Below are positions 11,401-23,337 of a stretch of DNA of 64,000 nt, one piece after another. A program made the position numbers and the translations under genes. Each line of letters starts with the position of its first letter. The stretch's first letter is position 1. The stretch covers positions 124,001 to 188,000 of the forward strand of contig JANTQF010000030.1 of NCBI GenBank assembly GCA_032988165.1, given 5' to 3'. Below the pieces are notes generated by a model, which saw nothing but the letters and a program-made list of their open reading frames with translations, ran no database searches and was not told the DNA's origin. Source of the DNA: Emmonsiellopsis sp. PD_33. Lineage: Eukaryota > Ascomycota > Eurotiomycetes > Onygenales > Ajellomycetaceae.

Positions 11401-14400
11401 TTGCTCCGTACAATTTGCCTTGCGTGCGAGACGCGCAACGCGTAGCCAGACAGAGGCAACATCGAGCGAATCAAAAGAAGGGCTGGGCCTAGGTGGTTAG
11501 CTTCCTCTCAAAATAGGGGCTGGCAAGATCCGTGGGAAGTTTACGCTAATTCCATCGTTGCTCTTCTCAAGCCCAGAAGATATTGTTTATCAGTAATACA
11601 CCCTCCAAGAATATCCAGCCGGCGATCCAACATTTCAAAAATCGCGATCCGATCATCCCGGCTTTTGGGGGAGGGTGATGCTAGAAGTTCAACTTCAGCA
11701 AGAGCGTGAAGTTTAAGGGCGCTATCATGGCTCGCTTGGAACGAGGTCACTGAGTCCGATGTGAGGCCTTTCGCAACGTTGAGGCGTAATTTCGTGACTA
11801 TATCCTCGAACTTTTTAAGCTTGCCATGACGAAGCGCACTAAGGGCTGACCCGATTCCAACATTGAAGTCCCCAATGGCTTGGTCAGACGCCATTCCCAC
11901 GTATTTGTCCAATCGGTTCCATTTACTAGTTAACCAGGAGGACTCCACGGCGATAGGTATTACTTTTGGTAGGGTAGACTTCGCGGGGTCTAGATGGTCG
12001 AATTGATTAAGAATAACGTCTGGATTATCTCAACGTAAGCTTCAGTAGTAAAATGAAGGAGAATAATGACTGTACCATGTTGACCGGACTCCTTCAGGCA
12101 TGCTAACAAATTTTCTTGGGCATATCCATTTGTAGGATCTGTTGTGAGCTGTGATTCATACCAACTTTGTGCTGCCATCCATCGGCCGGCCTTCCGATGC
12201 TCAAGGATCTGCTGGTCAACATTAAGAACATGGAGATGAGCGGATATACCTTCAATACCATCTGGCTCGTCAATCTGAGTATATATTTCCTGTAGTCTCT
12301 GATAGAGCGGTTCAAGTCTAGATTGATTTTTGGCATCTGTTTGCTTTCTTTGCTGTTGTATATACTGTTCCCAGTGGAAAAGAGCCCTTGAGAACGACTT
12401 GCATTCAACTGCTCTTTTTGAGGTGATTTCAGCGGGTATCCAGGATAGAAGGTCTTCAACGAGTTTGATCTGTGAGTCCCACGATCTAAGCACAGTATCT
12501 TTGTGTGAACGGTTGATATGGGCGTTAGGTACAGCAATGCTATTATACTCCTTTTTCTTTCCTTGGTGCCATCGAGATAGATAATCTAGGACAGAAAAAA
12601 CGCTCTGCCACAATGCAGTTAGTTTTTTTTTTTTTTTCAGATTCTGACAGGGAGTTCATGGAAGTATACCTGGCTGCATCGGATTATGTTGTCTCGAATC
12701 TGATGGTTATCTTCAGGAAGGGGATACTCAAGCACGTTAAGTAACTCAGTTTTTAATTCCTGCCTTTGACTTTCATCGCCACTCAAGGCGAGATTGAGAG
12801 CAGCGAAGGGAAGGAGAAAGGTGGCGATAGATATATCTTGGCTTCGGATTATTCGGCTGCTGACGCTGAAAATAACGGACACATTTTCCCCGTTCCCTTT
12901 TTGTAACATGTCAAGGACAAATGTACGGAGCCACTCAGGATGACTGAGTTTGGACGAGAACAGGGGGTAATTGCAGCTCGTGCTGATGGCGCCGATAGTG
13001 ACGGTATATTTCGAGCTGAGAAATGGAGTTAATGTGTTCCTCACGAACTCTGGTAGGCACAACCAGCGCCGATAGTATTCATTCGATCGAATATCTTGAG
13101 AGCGAGGTATTATGACAGAATCCAGATTGCAAAGCTTTAGCAGGGTCTGCATAGCGTAAGCAAGGAACCCTTGCGCCCTGGTGTTCGAGGCAGAGAGGAA
13201 GGCTTCGACCAAGACATGTTGAAGGAAAAATAGAATGAAATCGAAGGTTTCATCAGAGCTGTCGAAGTTGGACAAAACTAGTATATCCTTCTTTTCTTTA
13301 ACCGACTCTATTCGATTTGGGTCCAGGCATCCGATATGACCCAAACACTGAGCGGCAAGAGTCATTATCGTAAGGGAACTTGGATTGAACTTGGCGCAGC
13401 AATCCAATAACGATCGAGTCAGCTGGGCGACAACGCGGTCGGGCTGCTCATTGGTAATAGATCGGTGGATGAATTCCTCTTGTTGGATTAACTCTTGCCT
13501 GAGCTCTTCTAGTGCTTGCTCGACAACAACTAGGTTTTCATTTTGGCAACGGCGGCAAAATGCATCGAAGCGCGTTTGGACATCCATGCAATCCTTTAGT
13601 TTTTTGATATCTTGCTCGTACTCTACCATAGCCGGAATGGCCGACAAAGACGGCATGGTTTCAAACGTGTTTTCCACCAGGTTCCTATGTTCAGTCAAAA
13701 TGTGACCAACAAGGGTTAGTGCCCGGTCTCTACTATCGGGTTGGAAGTTGTTCCAATTCTTGATAATAATGGCCAGTGTTTGGTCGATCAAAGGTTCGAT
13801 TTCAACTTCGTCGAGGGAGGTCATGATGACGCTCCAGGATGCAAAAGCATGATCGCAAAGCTCTTTCATATCTAAAGCCGACCGCAGACAAGCGCATATC
13901 TATATGAAAAGTCAGTAAAACTGTCCAGGTTCCTTTAAGGAGTATGTATAGAGGGGAAAGGACACAAACTTGTGGTAAAGCAATAGTGACGCTGCCCTTG
14001 GCTATTTTTACCATCTCCCCAATGGCGGTGATATTCCGTTTCTTTTCCACGATCGGTTGACGGATTTGGAAATCGTTTACAACGTGGGCAAATTCGGTAA
14101 TAATCCCTAGGACATGCTCCTCTAGAAAGCTTGCGACTAACTCCTTTCCCTTCGGGGAACTGTTTCCTTGGTCGGGCTTTCGAGGCGTGAGGGATGCAAG
14201 AAGTTTAAGTGCTTTGTAAAACTAACATTACGATGTGAGTACTTAATAAGATAGAAAGGCATCGACAGGTACTCTCTTCTTACCTTCGACCTTTCACCCT
14301 TTGCCGAGTCTCCCATACCCTTGAGAAGCTCGCAAGCAATCAGAATCGGTTCGGCTCGAACCCATCCCGCCAAGTCATGAACCTGAAACTCAGGTGACAT

Positions 14401-17261
14401 CTCATTAAATATTGATGTTACCATAGCATTGTGGTCGGCCGACGGCTGGGTCAACAAAAGCGTGAGAATAGAGGCAAGATTATGTTTCCTCGTGCAGAGC
14501 TGGTAAGGGGACTGCTTCTCGGTGGCCCCAATCCTTGATATAATATCATGTTTCCTCATCAAGACTAGGTGCGGCAACACATGCACCTCCGTGAGCCTCA
14601 AAAAATTATCCACTTTCATACCCAGCAAGTCACAGAGCTGGTCGGCCATCTGGGGGCGGCTTTGAATATTTTTGACAATTATGACCGACAAAGTTCTCCA
14701 GAATGGCCTACATAGTGCGCCTGGAGTTATGCCCAGATGCTGGGCAAGGTTTGAGAGCTAATGATAGTCAGCGTCACGTACTCAATGCCGGAGAAAGAAA
14801 ACCAACCCCCGTATATGCAACCCCGCTGATAAAAGGGTTCGCGTGACCTAGATATTCAAAGAGGCGGAGAAGGATAATGTTCATTTCTTCGTCACCAGCA
14901 GCCCTATTTTTGGTTAACTAATGAGGTTTCCTTAATTGTATTTCATGGGAGCATGCACGAAGACTTACTCTGCTACTTGAGTCAAAGCCATGATTGAGGT
15001 TTCCTGGATGGGCATGTCAGTTTTCTCGAGAACCTTCAGATATTCGAGCACTTTGACAAAATTATTGTGGCGAATATCCGAGCTGAGATTTGTTCGTAGG
15101 AAAGCTTGCAAAGTTTGCCTATTGTGAATAGGTAAGTATTCATATTCAGGTTATAGGAAAAAGCATACTTACCCTGCGGCTATCCTTAACTCCCTAACAG
15201 AGCTGCGAAAAGATTGGAGACACCACTCCCCTAAAGGAGAAGTGCCTAGACGCACATTTTCACTCTTTGGGTCATGCATTATAACATTTTTCATTGCAGA
15301 CATTGCTGCTATTCGAGGTTCCCCAGTTCCATGAAGTTTAGGAATAACCTCGATTACTGTTTTCCTTAGCTCTTCAAACTGCGAGTTCTGCCAAGTTCGA
15401 CCGTTGGAGGTTTTTGGCGAATGCCCATCACAAACAAGGCAGCGGAATACCGGCCCAGTGACGTTGGTAGGGTGTTCCAATATCAGGGTCTCCGCGCCTG
15501 CACAGGCCATCCGCCCAAGCTTAGCCAAAACCTCACATTGATCGGCCTGAGACAATTTAGGCAAAGTGTTTCTTATGAAGCATTAGCATTATCAGCCAAC
15601 GAATTCGTAACAAATGCGAAACTTACAAAACAGTTTGGCTTAATTCATCAACGCTAGTTGTTGGATGTGAGCCGAGCATATGGTGGACAGTCGTTGTAAC
15701 TGTTTGAACCAGATTTTGAACAGGCTCATTTTCTTCTGCATTGGACAGGCGTGGTCGCTTCCGTGCCCGGCCGCCTATGGTGAGTTGAGATTTGGTTGTG
15801 GAAAAGGGAGTATTGTTTCCAGCACTTAGTGAACTTGGAGTGACAGGTAGCTTCGGTTCAGGTGTAGATCTTGGAGCATTATATTCCCGATTCATGACCC
15901 TGATGATGACAAGCTAAAATAATGTTAGCAGATTAAAGTGTGATCCTCTTACTTGGCCCTTACCTGAAAGGACTGGTGCAAATCCCGAAATCCCATTTCA
16001 TCACTCTTGAGGCCAGACAGCGGTTGAAAGAAATGATCTTCTATGAATCCGCCAACATCAGAAGAGGTGTGTGAAACGCGTATGGCGTCGCTTATCAGCT
16101 GGGTTAACGCCTGTTGCATATCTGCACTCTGTTGGAGTTTTGTAGAGCCCAACATATCGACTCCACATTGGAGCCATACATGCCTCGCCTGCTGATCTAG
16201 AGACAACCCTTGAGATAGCTTCAGAGCGTGTGTGTAGAGCTTGCGTGAGAGTGTGACAAAATCAAGAAGAACATTAATTAACATCTCTTCCAGTCGAGGA
16301 GCCCATACGGCATCAAACCACCCAAATACAACTGTCCACAATCTTTGTTGACAATGGAGAACCCAAGTGAGCGCTTGTCGTAGGGCGGACGCTCCTGATA
16401 CTGCTGGTGTGGTATGAAAGGGAGAGTACGCAACCGCATCAAAAAGCTCAACGCAGAGTTTGGCTACATATGTAGGTGTTCCTATTTCGATCTTGCTACG
16501 AAACATCGAATAAGGGAGGGATAACCTCTCTAGACAGACGGATAAAACGTTCGACGATCCCGGGAAATACATCGTAGAATTAATGTTCCACAGCTCAGAA
16601 GGTTCGACGCTCTCAAGAGAAGATAGCATATCTGAGTATCCATGTCAGCTATCAGCTTTGGATACTGGGTAGGGCTGAAATACTAACCGCCAATGCACGC
16701 TTGGATAAACATGTGGATTGATCTAGATGAATGCCATAACCGAGACCCCCTAAGTTGGGTGACACAAATTGTTGTCAGGAGGCTGTAGATTTTCTCCCGT
16801 ACCGAAGTGTGGTCCCAGGCAAAGAGAAGCGAGAAAAGCTCATGGACAAGCCAGGCAAAAAGGGGCGCGCGAACGTCATGCTTGCCCAGAATTTCAGGAT
16901 CGGAAATCTCATGGAGAACATGAGGAGACCTCTGCACCGCCAAACGGATAATATCAAGACAGTCTAAAATCTGGCCCTGCATTTCTTCACCCAAAACGCG
17001 GGATTTGCTCAACGGCTGGAGACCAGCTTTTATCACGACGCATATTAGGTTATGGACATCGGTGATGTTGTCCTCCAGATTGGACTGGCCCCCCTCCTCC
17101 TGGCCTAGGATTTCCTGGCGCAACTGGGAGAATGTTTCCCGACTGATTGCATGTCTCTGATTCGGACCAGGAGACAAGTGCGGTGCAAGATGAGCAGCAA
17201 TTATAGAAGACGCTGGCTCCAACGCTGCATGAGGCTGTGGCCTCGTTGGATTGCCAGCCAT
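8435..17261 (-). CDS. uvsB: ATR/Mec1-type checkpoint kinase UvsB, 26 exons
   Basis: Exons in transcript order: 17261-16688, 16631-15964, 15913-15627, 15571-15173, 15118-14969, 14903-14807, 14757-14284, 14221-13970, 13899-12670, 12604-12076, 12019-11545, 11488-11176, 11126-11029, 10971-10879, 10819-10658, 10605-10509, 10459-10265, 10210-9922, 9870-9673, 9606-9482, 9428-9346, 9284-9162, 9103-9016, 8950-8866, 8797-8679, 8626-8435. They join in frame into about 2464 residues, near the size of Aspergillus UvsB. The kinase signals single-stranded DNA and stalled forks. HEAT-like repeats come first, then the FAT region (residues of the AHYYLGKHY and LVIDNFLRSLAHG type). The PI3K-like kinase domain follows, with SLQKPRKISIRGSDGK, catalytic GDRHGEN and metal-binding HVDFN. 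The C-terminal FATC domain ends GWCAFF. The intron 9015-8951 has a GC donor. The intron before 12604 holds a 15-base A run, and the last acceptor is a tandem NAG site. The first ATG with a good context (A at -3, G at +4) is at 17261. Confidence 0.9.
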
Positions 17262-17653
17262 ATTTGAACAAATTCTAGTCCATCGAGATGGCAACGAGGA
17301 ATAGACAGCCTAGATCTGGGGGGCTAGGAGCATGGGTCAATTCGGTATTTACCTCGCCCGTAAGTTAAAATATGAAGTAAACACAGGTTAGTAGAAGGTC
17401 CCGCGCCTGTCAGTCAGTTGAGCTCTCTCTTCAACTTCTCCCCGCCTCGCGTCACGAACCAAGCGCGGAAAATGTATGCATTACGTAAGCTCACGAAAAT
17501 TACGATTACGGTACATGACCATATCTGCTGTTGGGAAGTATGTATGCATCGAGTATCTCACAATGAATACTGTGTTTAAGCATTGACTGAGGTTTCCATA
17601 TTCCTTGCGGCTATACTCTATCTTGCATGCAACCGGATCGGCCCGGACAATAA
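17262..17653. promoter_or_regulatory. Divergent promoter between UVSB and TAD2
   Basis: The two genes point away from each other with 392 bases between start codons. The stretch contains an A+T-rich patch near 17350-17385 on the UVSB side. No specific operator or TATA box was identified and no additional gene is supported. Confidence 0.4.
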
Positions 17654-18506
17654 ATGGAATCTCACGCATCCGAAGAAGCAAACATGGCCACCAGCCGAAT
17701 AGCCAGCTATACTGCGAAACAGAAATATTTTATGAGCAAAGCCCTGGAGATGGCAAGTAGCCCCTGAACCTCCGATCCGTTTTCCCATTGCTGCTAACAT
17801 CAAGAAAAGGGCGAAAAAGCGCTAGCAAGTGGTGAAACTCCGGTTGGCTGTGTGCTGGTGCATAATGACAAAATCATCGGATCTGGCATGAATGATACGA
17901 ATAAATCTATGAATGTATGTCCATATGGGTATTTGGGATTTCTCTGTAGAACGCCATGATGCTGACCTCCCGAAGGGAACGAGACATGCCGAGTTTTTGG
18001 CTTTCGAAGAAGCATTGAGGAGCTATCCGAGAACGATTTTCCGTGAAACGGACCTTTATGTTACGGTTGAGCCATGCATAATGTGCGGATCTGCCTTAAG
18101 GCAGTATCAGATCAGACACGTCTATTTCGGCTGTGCAAATGAGAAATTTGGAGGCAACGGAGGGGTCCTATCTTTACACTCAGAGTACGCAACCCTGATC
18201 CATCACGCCTGAGTGGAATTGCTAACGAGAAAAACTACTTTTTTTCGACAGCCTAGGGATAGATCGCACATATGGGATAACGGGGGGTCTGTTCCAGAAC
18301 AGAGCGATTATGTTGTTACGACGATTTTATATCCAAGAGAATGAAAGAGGTGAGAAAATAGTGCACACCGCTTGTATTTTAGAGAAATCTCTGGACTAAT
18401 ACTGAATCTAGCTCCTGATCCGAAACCAAAAAAGGATCGCGAGTTGAAGGACATTTTTGGCGACGATGACGATTCTGGAATGCCTGGAACGTTGCTTATG
18501 CCTTGA
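17654..18506 (+). CDS. TAD2: tRNA-specific adenosine-34 deaminase catalytic subunit Tad2
   Basis: Exons 17654-17752, 17810-17914, 17976-18184, 18252-18349 and 18412-18506 give 201 residues. Tad2 pairs with Tad3 to deaminate A34 to inosine in tRNA anticodons. The cytidine-deaminase fold is clear: PVGCVLV on the core strand, zinc ligand and proton shuttle in TRHAEF, and the paired cysteines in TVEPCIMCGSALR. The C-terminal tail is acidic and lysine-rich (KPKKDRELKDIFGDDDD). The first intron (17753-17809) starts with GCAAGT instead of GT; the GC donor is needed to keep the frame into GEKALASGETPVG. The start at 17654 is the first ATG; another in-frame ATG at 17684 could also serve. The gene converges with NUXM. 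Confidence 0.88.
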
Positions 18507-18735
18507 AATCCAATTCCATGGCACAGTTTGCAGACAGAGCTTTGCAGCAGCCGCGTTCCGTTTATTCGTTTGAAAGGAGTATGAAATTTTGAACCGTGAT
18601 CTGCTGTAGAGATATATACATTTTTTTTCTCAGAGGCAGAAAAAAGACACCGAGACAAGGCATGGAATGTTGAGAATAATTCCACAGGACGCGAGAGGAC
18701 GAGGGAGACTAAAACATGGGATTCTATGACGATCC

Positions 18736-19529
18736 TCAACGCTCGAGTTCCCGTTCCAGTTCCCGCTCCGCTTGTTGATAATACTTGGCGGTATCAACAC
18801 CATGCTAGAAACGGATAAAATTAGCTAGAGTTCAGCTCAAAAAATATCAAAAAGCCAGGGGAATCATACCTGGTTGTGATTCACAAAGTTGAACCAAGGA
18901 ATGACGTGGATAAGCAGGGAGGAGTATCGCGAATTGCGGGCAGCGACGCCCTGCATATAAGGCGAGAGACCCGATTCTCCGTACAGGGGTTCTCCTTTCT
19001 TAACCTTGTCGACCATTTCACGCATATCCATATTTACCTCCCGCGAGTTTTCCGTGAAGCCGTAGAAGCGCTCTGGTAAATAGAGAGCAATTAGTGGGGT
19101 ATCCAGCAAGCCAATGAAGGAATTGTAACAACATACTGCACGATGTGCTATATAGGGTGAGTACTCCTGTTATCAGACCAATTGCGGTCGCCAGTCGCAT
19201 GGCTCGGCCATATGTTCCTTTGGATGCGTTGACGGGATGATATCGCTCCAAGAGGTGAAAGAGCACCGGGGACACGGCGCCCGCAGCGGCTGCCGTGGCA
19301 TAGTCGGACGGCCGGGCGTATCCGAAAACTCGCTTTACATGACTGTGGCTAGTGTTAGAAGGATGGTCTCGATAATTGGGGACCGATTGGGGTCATACGG
19401 ATCTGTATCGATCACCTAAAGGATCATTGTTAGCAAAGCACAACACCGGAAAGGATTGGGAATGCATACTGGGTAGTCGGTTTTGATTACTCTTGGCGGC
19501 ACAAGCGGCCGGCCGTGATCGGTGGCCAT
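18736..19529 (-). CDS. nuxM: NADH:ubiquinone oxidoreductase 20.9 kDa subunit (NUXM)
   Basis: Exons 19529-19470, 19415-19399, 19342-19137, 19072-18870 and 18804-18736 give 184 residues. The product matches the fungal accessory subunit of respiratory complex I known as NUO-20.9 in Neurospora (189 residues). It has a conserved N terminus (KTDYPVIDTDPHVKRV), RPSDY, two hydrophobic segments (about residues 37-52 and 73-91), REVNMDMREMVDKVKKGEPLYG and the end HGVDTAKYYQQAERELERE. The second exon is only 17 nt; it is fixed by reading frame and by conservation of VIDTDP. All introns are GT-AG. The gene lies in the inner mitochondrial membrane pathway and is divergent from CSM3. Confidence 0.88.
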
Positions 19530-19874
19530 GTTGAAGATCGAATTGACCAGAGGTGTAGGTTGGTGTTTGGAATTGAACGATGTCGTTCTGGGATTCGTTT
19601 CTCGTCGTCCGGTTTGACGTTGAGCTCCAACTCGTGACATTCGACCACGTGACTTTAGTTTGATTCACGTGACCACATGGGCCGCATCGCGTCTCCGTCG
19701 CGTCTTCCTAGCTTAATTGAACACAACTTCTGAGCCCAGTTGACGTCCTGGCCGAGAACAATTCCGCCCACTCTACATCCAAAGCCAACCTTACTCGAGT
19801 GAAACCCCACGTTTCTCAGCTGTCATCGCATCATCTCAATTAGAAGCTCACAAACCGACCAGTTGAGAAACAAC
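19530..19874. promoter_or_regulatory. Divergent NUXM/CSM3 promoter with two CACGTG boxes
   Basis: The 345 bases between the NUXM and CSM3 start codons contain two CACGTG boxes at 19646-19651 and 19666-19671. Their start-to-start spacing is 20 bp, about two turns of the helix. Both read CACGTGAC on the plus strand. Such boxes bind Cbf1/USF-type bHLH factors, which in fungi often act on respiratory and sulfur genes. Regulation of either gene by them is inferred. Confidence 0.55.
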
Positions 19875-20970
19875 ATGCAGCGAAACCAAACGGACAGAGA
19901 ACCTGATACTAGTGTCGATGACTTGTTCGATTATGATGCCGGTCTCGATGAGATCCTCGGAGGGATAGAGCAGAGCCAGCAAACCGATCCGTCAAACTCA
20001 GCGAAAAATGGCAACGCAGGCGGAGCTGGGCTAGGTCTTGACGAAGAGATCAAGGTTGCGCCGAAGCGACAGCCCATTGCGAAATTAGACGAGACCCGGT
20101 ACGTGAAGAAACGATAATTAGGAACGATTTGGTCCTTCATTGTTTGGATAACCGGTTTGCTGAATATCATGATGTTTGCTTCTTTAGGTTACTATCCCAG
20201 CCTGGGATACCAAAACTCCGTAGAACAGCGAAGACGAAATTGAAGTTCAAGGGGAAAGGCCACGAGGTAATCCTTTTTATCTCTACTGTAGTCATCGTGG
20301 AACGTTTTTGCATTAACATACTGTGCGTTACTTCTAGTTCTCTGACGCTTTGAGACTTCTAAACTTCTACCAACTCTGGCTCGACGATCTATATCCGCGC
20401 GCGAAATTTGCAGACGGTCTAGCAATGATCGAGAAACTTGGCCATACGAAACGTATTCAGACTATGAGAAAGGAATGGATTGACGAAGGCAAACCACGAT
20501 TATATGCCGACAATAACGACACAAGCAATGATATCAGTCCAACACCTAATGCCGAAGGCACCCCACCTACAAATATCGAGAATGCCATTTCACCAAACGA
20601 AGAAGAAACAACCTCCCTCAACATCACCGTCCCAGTCCGAGACTCAAGAATACCCATTGAGAACCACAACGATCTAGGAGGAAATGAAATACCGTCGATA
20701 TTCGGCGGGGGAGCAAAGGCCCCGGAACGCATTTTTGACGATGATGATGATCTCTTCGTTAGAGATGACCAGGATTTACTAGTAAACAACAATAAAGACG
20801 ACCAAGATGTACCTGAAGGGGACGAACTGGACACCCTCTTAGCTGAGACTGCGGATATTAGCCCAGGAGCTGGTACTATGAGATCAAAAGACCCAGGCAA
20901 CAAAGTGCCCCCTCCTGCTCCACAGGCTGCATTTGACGATTTGGACGCAATGGATGATTATGACTTTTAA
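19875..20970 (+). CDS. csm3: Csm3 / Swi3 (Tipin family) replication fork protection protein
   Basis: Exons 19875-20098, 20188-20266 and 20338-20970 give 311 residues. Csm3 partners Tof1 at replication forks and is needed for checkpoint signalling and sister-chromatid cohesion. The conserved Swi3 domain spans about residues 60-155: APKRQPIAKLDETRLLSQPGIPKLRR, KFKGKGHEFSDALRLLNFYQLWLDDLYPRAKFADGLAMIEKLGH and the helix ending RKEWID. The N terminus and the long C-terminal tail are acidic and low in complexity, ending FDDLDAMDDYDF, which resembles an RPA- or PCNA-contact tail but is not proven. Both introns are GT-AG. The ATR kinase UVSB, which acts in the same checkpoint, starts about 2.6 kb upstream on the opposite strand. 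Confidence 0.88.
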
Positions 20971-21408
20971 GCGTTAGAATAGCATTGAATACTTTTGAAT
21001 GATAATGATTTCCTTAACAAGAAGGGACATTGATCCAGGGCGAAAAAAGAACTAGAATTTCAATTAAGCGATGACGCATAGAATTACACCATGGCAAATA
21101 AAAGGGAAACCCAAGCAACCTAAAGAAAAGAGAAGAGAGAAAATGATGCTAATTAAGTTCCCGAGCGAAGATAGTCTAATAAATGTCAGATGAAAAAAGG
21201 ATGATGAAAAAAAAAAGAGCAGTAATAAAATTAATACAGCACGAAGAACAAAACCGCATTTAAACACGCAAAGATCCTGCTTGATAGAAACAACACTAGA
21301 AATCAAAAACAAAACTGAGAACTATGGCAAAAAAAAAAAAAAAACAGAATAACATGATAACTCCAGTCAACATTTTTTACCCAGAAAGCGAGAAAAATAA
21401 TCAAAAAC
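20971..21408. other. Convergent 3' region between CSM3 and the RCC1 gene
   Basis: These 438 bases between two stop codons are A-rich, with A runs at about 21208-21217 and 21328-21343. They are consistent with 3' untranslated sequence of both genes. No gene is supported. Confidence 0.4.
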
Positions 21409-23118
21409 TTAGGCTCCGTTGGTCAGAGTTGCAACCTCAGTGAAAATCGAATATTGGCCACCCGCATCAGCCCCGTTCAAATGTTTGCCCCGCACAGCGG
21501 TGTTCTCCACGATGGACGCGACCTCGATATCATCATCAGTTCCTTGACCCGTCTGATAGTTGGCAGAGAAACCCCAAGACCAGGCACGACCATCCTTGCC
21601 AATGGCGATAGAATGCTCGCTTCCCGAGGCGATGTGGGCTGCATCAATGCCTGGAATAGCAGTTGGGGTAATAAGGATACGCGGCTTGTTCCTGTCATCG
21701 CGAATGATAGAGGACTCAGGCAATGTATCGATTTTCAGGCCAGTCTGGTAGCCATCGAGACGACCGAAGACGAAAACTTCGCCGGTGCTCGCGAGAGCGA
21801 GCGAGTGGTGCGCGCCACCGCAGACCTGGGTGATGTTCTTGTCCTGCAGCGACTCGACCACGGCAGGGTGCAAGATGGCAGCCTCGTCGCCGCCAACTCC
21901 AAGGTCGATGCCGGTTTCGCCGTAGCTGTTCAGGCCCCAGGAGTAGACTTTGCCGGACTTGTGGATCGCGAAGGAATGGTAGGAGCCGGTGCCTAGGCCG
22001 ACCATGTGTTTGGGGAGGCCAAATTCACGGGGTTGAAGGCCGTTGAGCTTATTGCGCTCGATGATGCGGCGGCCCAGTTGGTTCTGTTGGCCGGAACCCC
22101 AGGCGAAGACGGAACCTTTATCATTGAGGGCGAGGACGTGATTGGCTCCGCAAGAGATGGCTTTGATTTTCTTAAGGTTGGGGATTAGGATTGGAGTTTT
22201 CTGGACTTTGATGTTGTGGTCGAACCCAAGGATGCCATCGTTGCCCTAAATAAACACATTTGTTTAGTATATTTCTTTTGGAGCGAAAATACTATGAAGT
22301 ATCATAGAATAGAAAGAACTTACTCTAAATGTACCCCATCCATATACCAACCCATCATCAGTGAGCGCAAAAGACGCGCTATCACACGCAGCAACCTGGA
22401 CAAAAACAGTGCCTTCTGGGAAAAAATCCGATGGAATAGCAGTTGGAGTTGTCTCGCGAGGATTCAGGCCGCTGCCCTCGTCAGAATCGGAGTCTGAATC
22501 TTCCCCATCCTCTTTGATATCCTTCATCCCACCCTCCCATGTGGTATCCCGTCCCAACGCGCCTTGGTCGTTGACACCCCAGGTCAGGATTTTGTTATCA
22601 TGGGTGATGGCAATGCAATGCATGCCTCCAGCAGCGACCTGAACCACACCCACTTTATCCGCGGGCAGGAGAGGGTTGAGACGCGGGCGCTTCACGTCAA
22701 TGACATTTCTGCCGCTTCCAAGGCCGAGCTCGCCAGAACTGCCTTCGCCACAAACATATACGTTCAATCTCTTCGTAGGAACTTCATTGATGACGACTTT
22801 GGGCTTAACAACGGGGGCCTTGATGACGCGCGCCTTCTTGGGTTCACGCGCCTGGGACTCATCGGCAGCTGGAGCTTTGCGCTTTTTGGGCGCCTCAGTT
22901 TCGGCGGGCGAGGCGCTGTTCAGCTTGTCGTCTTTGGCCTTGACGAGCGGCTTTGCCTTCTTCGCGCCGGGCTTTGGGCCGGGTTTGCCTTTTGTGGCCG
23001 CGGCTTTGGTAGCTTGCTTCTTCGCAGCAGAGGGCGCTGTGTTTTTGGTTACGCCAGCTCTTGTCGAGGGCTTCGAGGCGGCGTTTGTCGCGGTGGACGC
23101 AGCCTTCCTGGGAGCCAT
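21409..23118 (-). CDS. RCC1-type Ran guanine-nucleotide exchange factor
   Basis: Exons 23118-22324 and 22245-21409 give 543 residues. RCC1/Pim1/Prp20 is chromatin-bound and loads Ran with GTP to drive nuclear transport and spindle assembly. Residues 1-120 are a basic Lys/Ala/Pro-rich extension suited to DNA binding and nuclear import. The rest forms the seven-bladed propeller, with repeats of the pattern VYVCGEGSSGELGLG, HCIAITHDNKILTWG, SFALTDDGLVYGWG, NHVLALNDKGSVFAWG, HSFAIHKSGKVYSWG, HSLALASTGEVFVFG and HSIAIGKDGRAWSWG. An acidic loop (DSDSDSDEGSG) interrupts the propeller in exon 1. The intron is GT-AG. The start codon lies only 219 bp from the edge of the transposon block, so the promoter is short or partly transposon-derived. 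Confidence 0.9.
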
Positions 23119-23335
23119 CGCGAGGAATTGTGGATGGTGTGTAGGAGATAAAAGGAATAAACTATAGCGCGTAGGCGATGCAGAGGGAACTGGATAAGCT
23201 CTCTAGTCGAAATGGCAAATAGCCAGAGGATCGAGTTGAAGAAGGGCGAGCCTCTTTGATGGGGAGTGTGTGTTGTTGTGGTTTTGGATATTTTGTGTTC
23301 CCTTTTTTTTTGTTTCTTGTTTGGTCTCAAGACAC

Positions 23336-23337
23336 TA
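23336..23337. repeat. TA target-site duplication, left copy
   Basis: The dinucleotide TA directly precedes the left inverted repeat of the pogo-like element and is matched by TA at 36719-36720 directly after the right one. TA duplication is the hallmark of Tc1/mariner and pogo insertion. Confidence 0.6.

Noticed and set aside
22564..23167. Two long plus-strand frames (195 and 163 codons) opposite the RCC1 gene
   Set aside because: They lie antisense to the basic N-terminal exon of RCC1 and their Gly/Leu/Phe-rich products mirror its Lys/Ala/Pro codons. They are shadows of the real gene.
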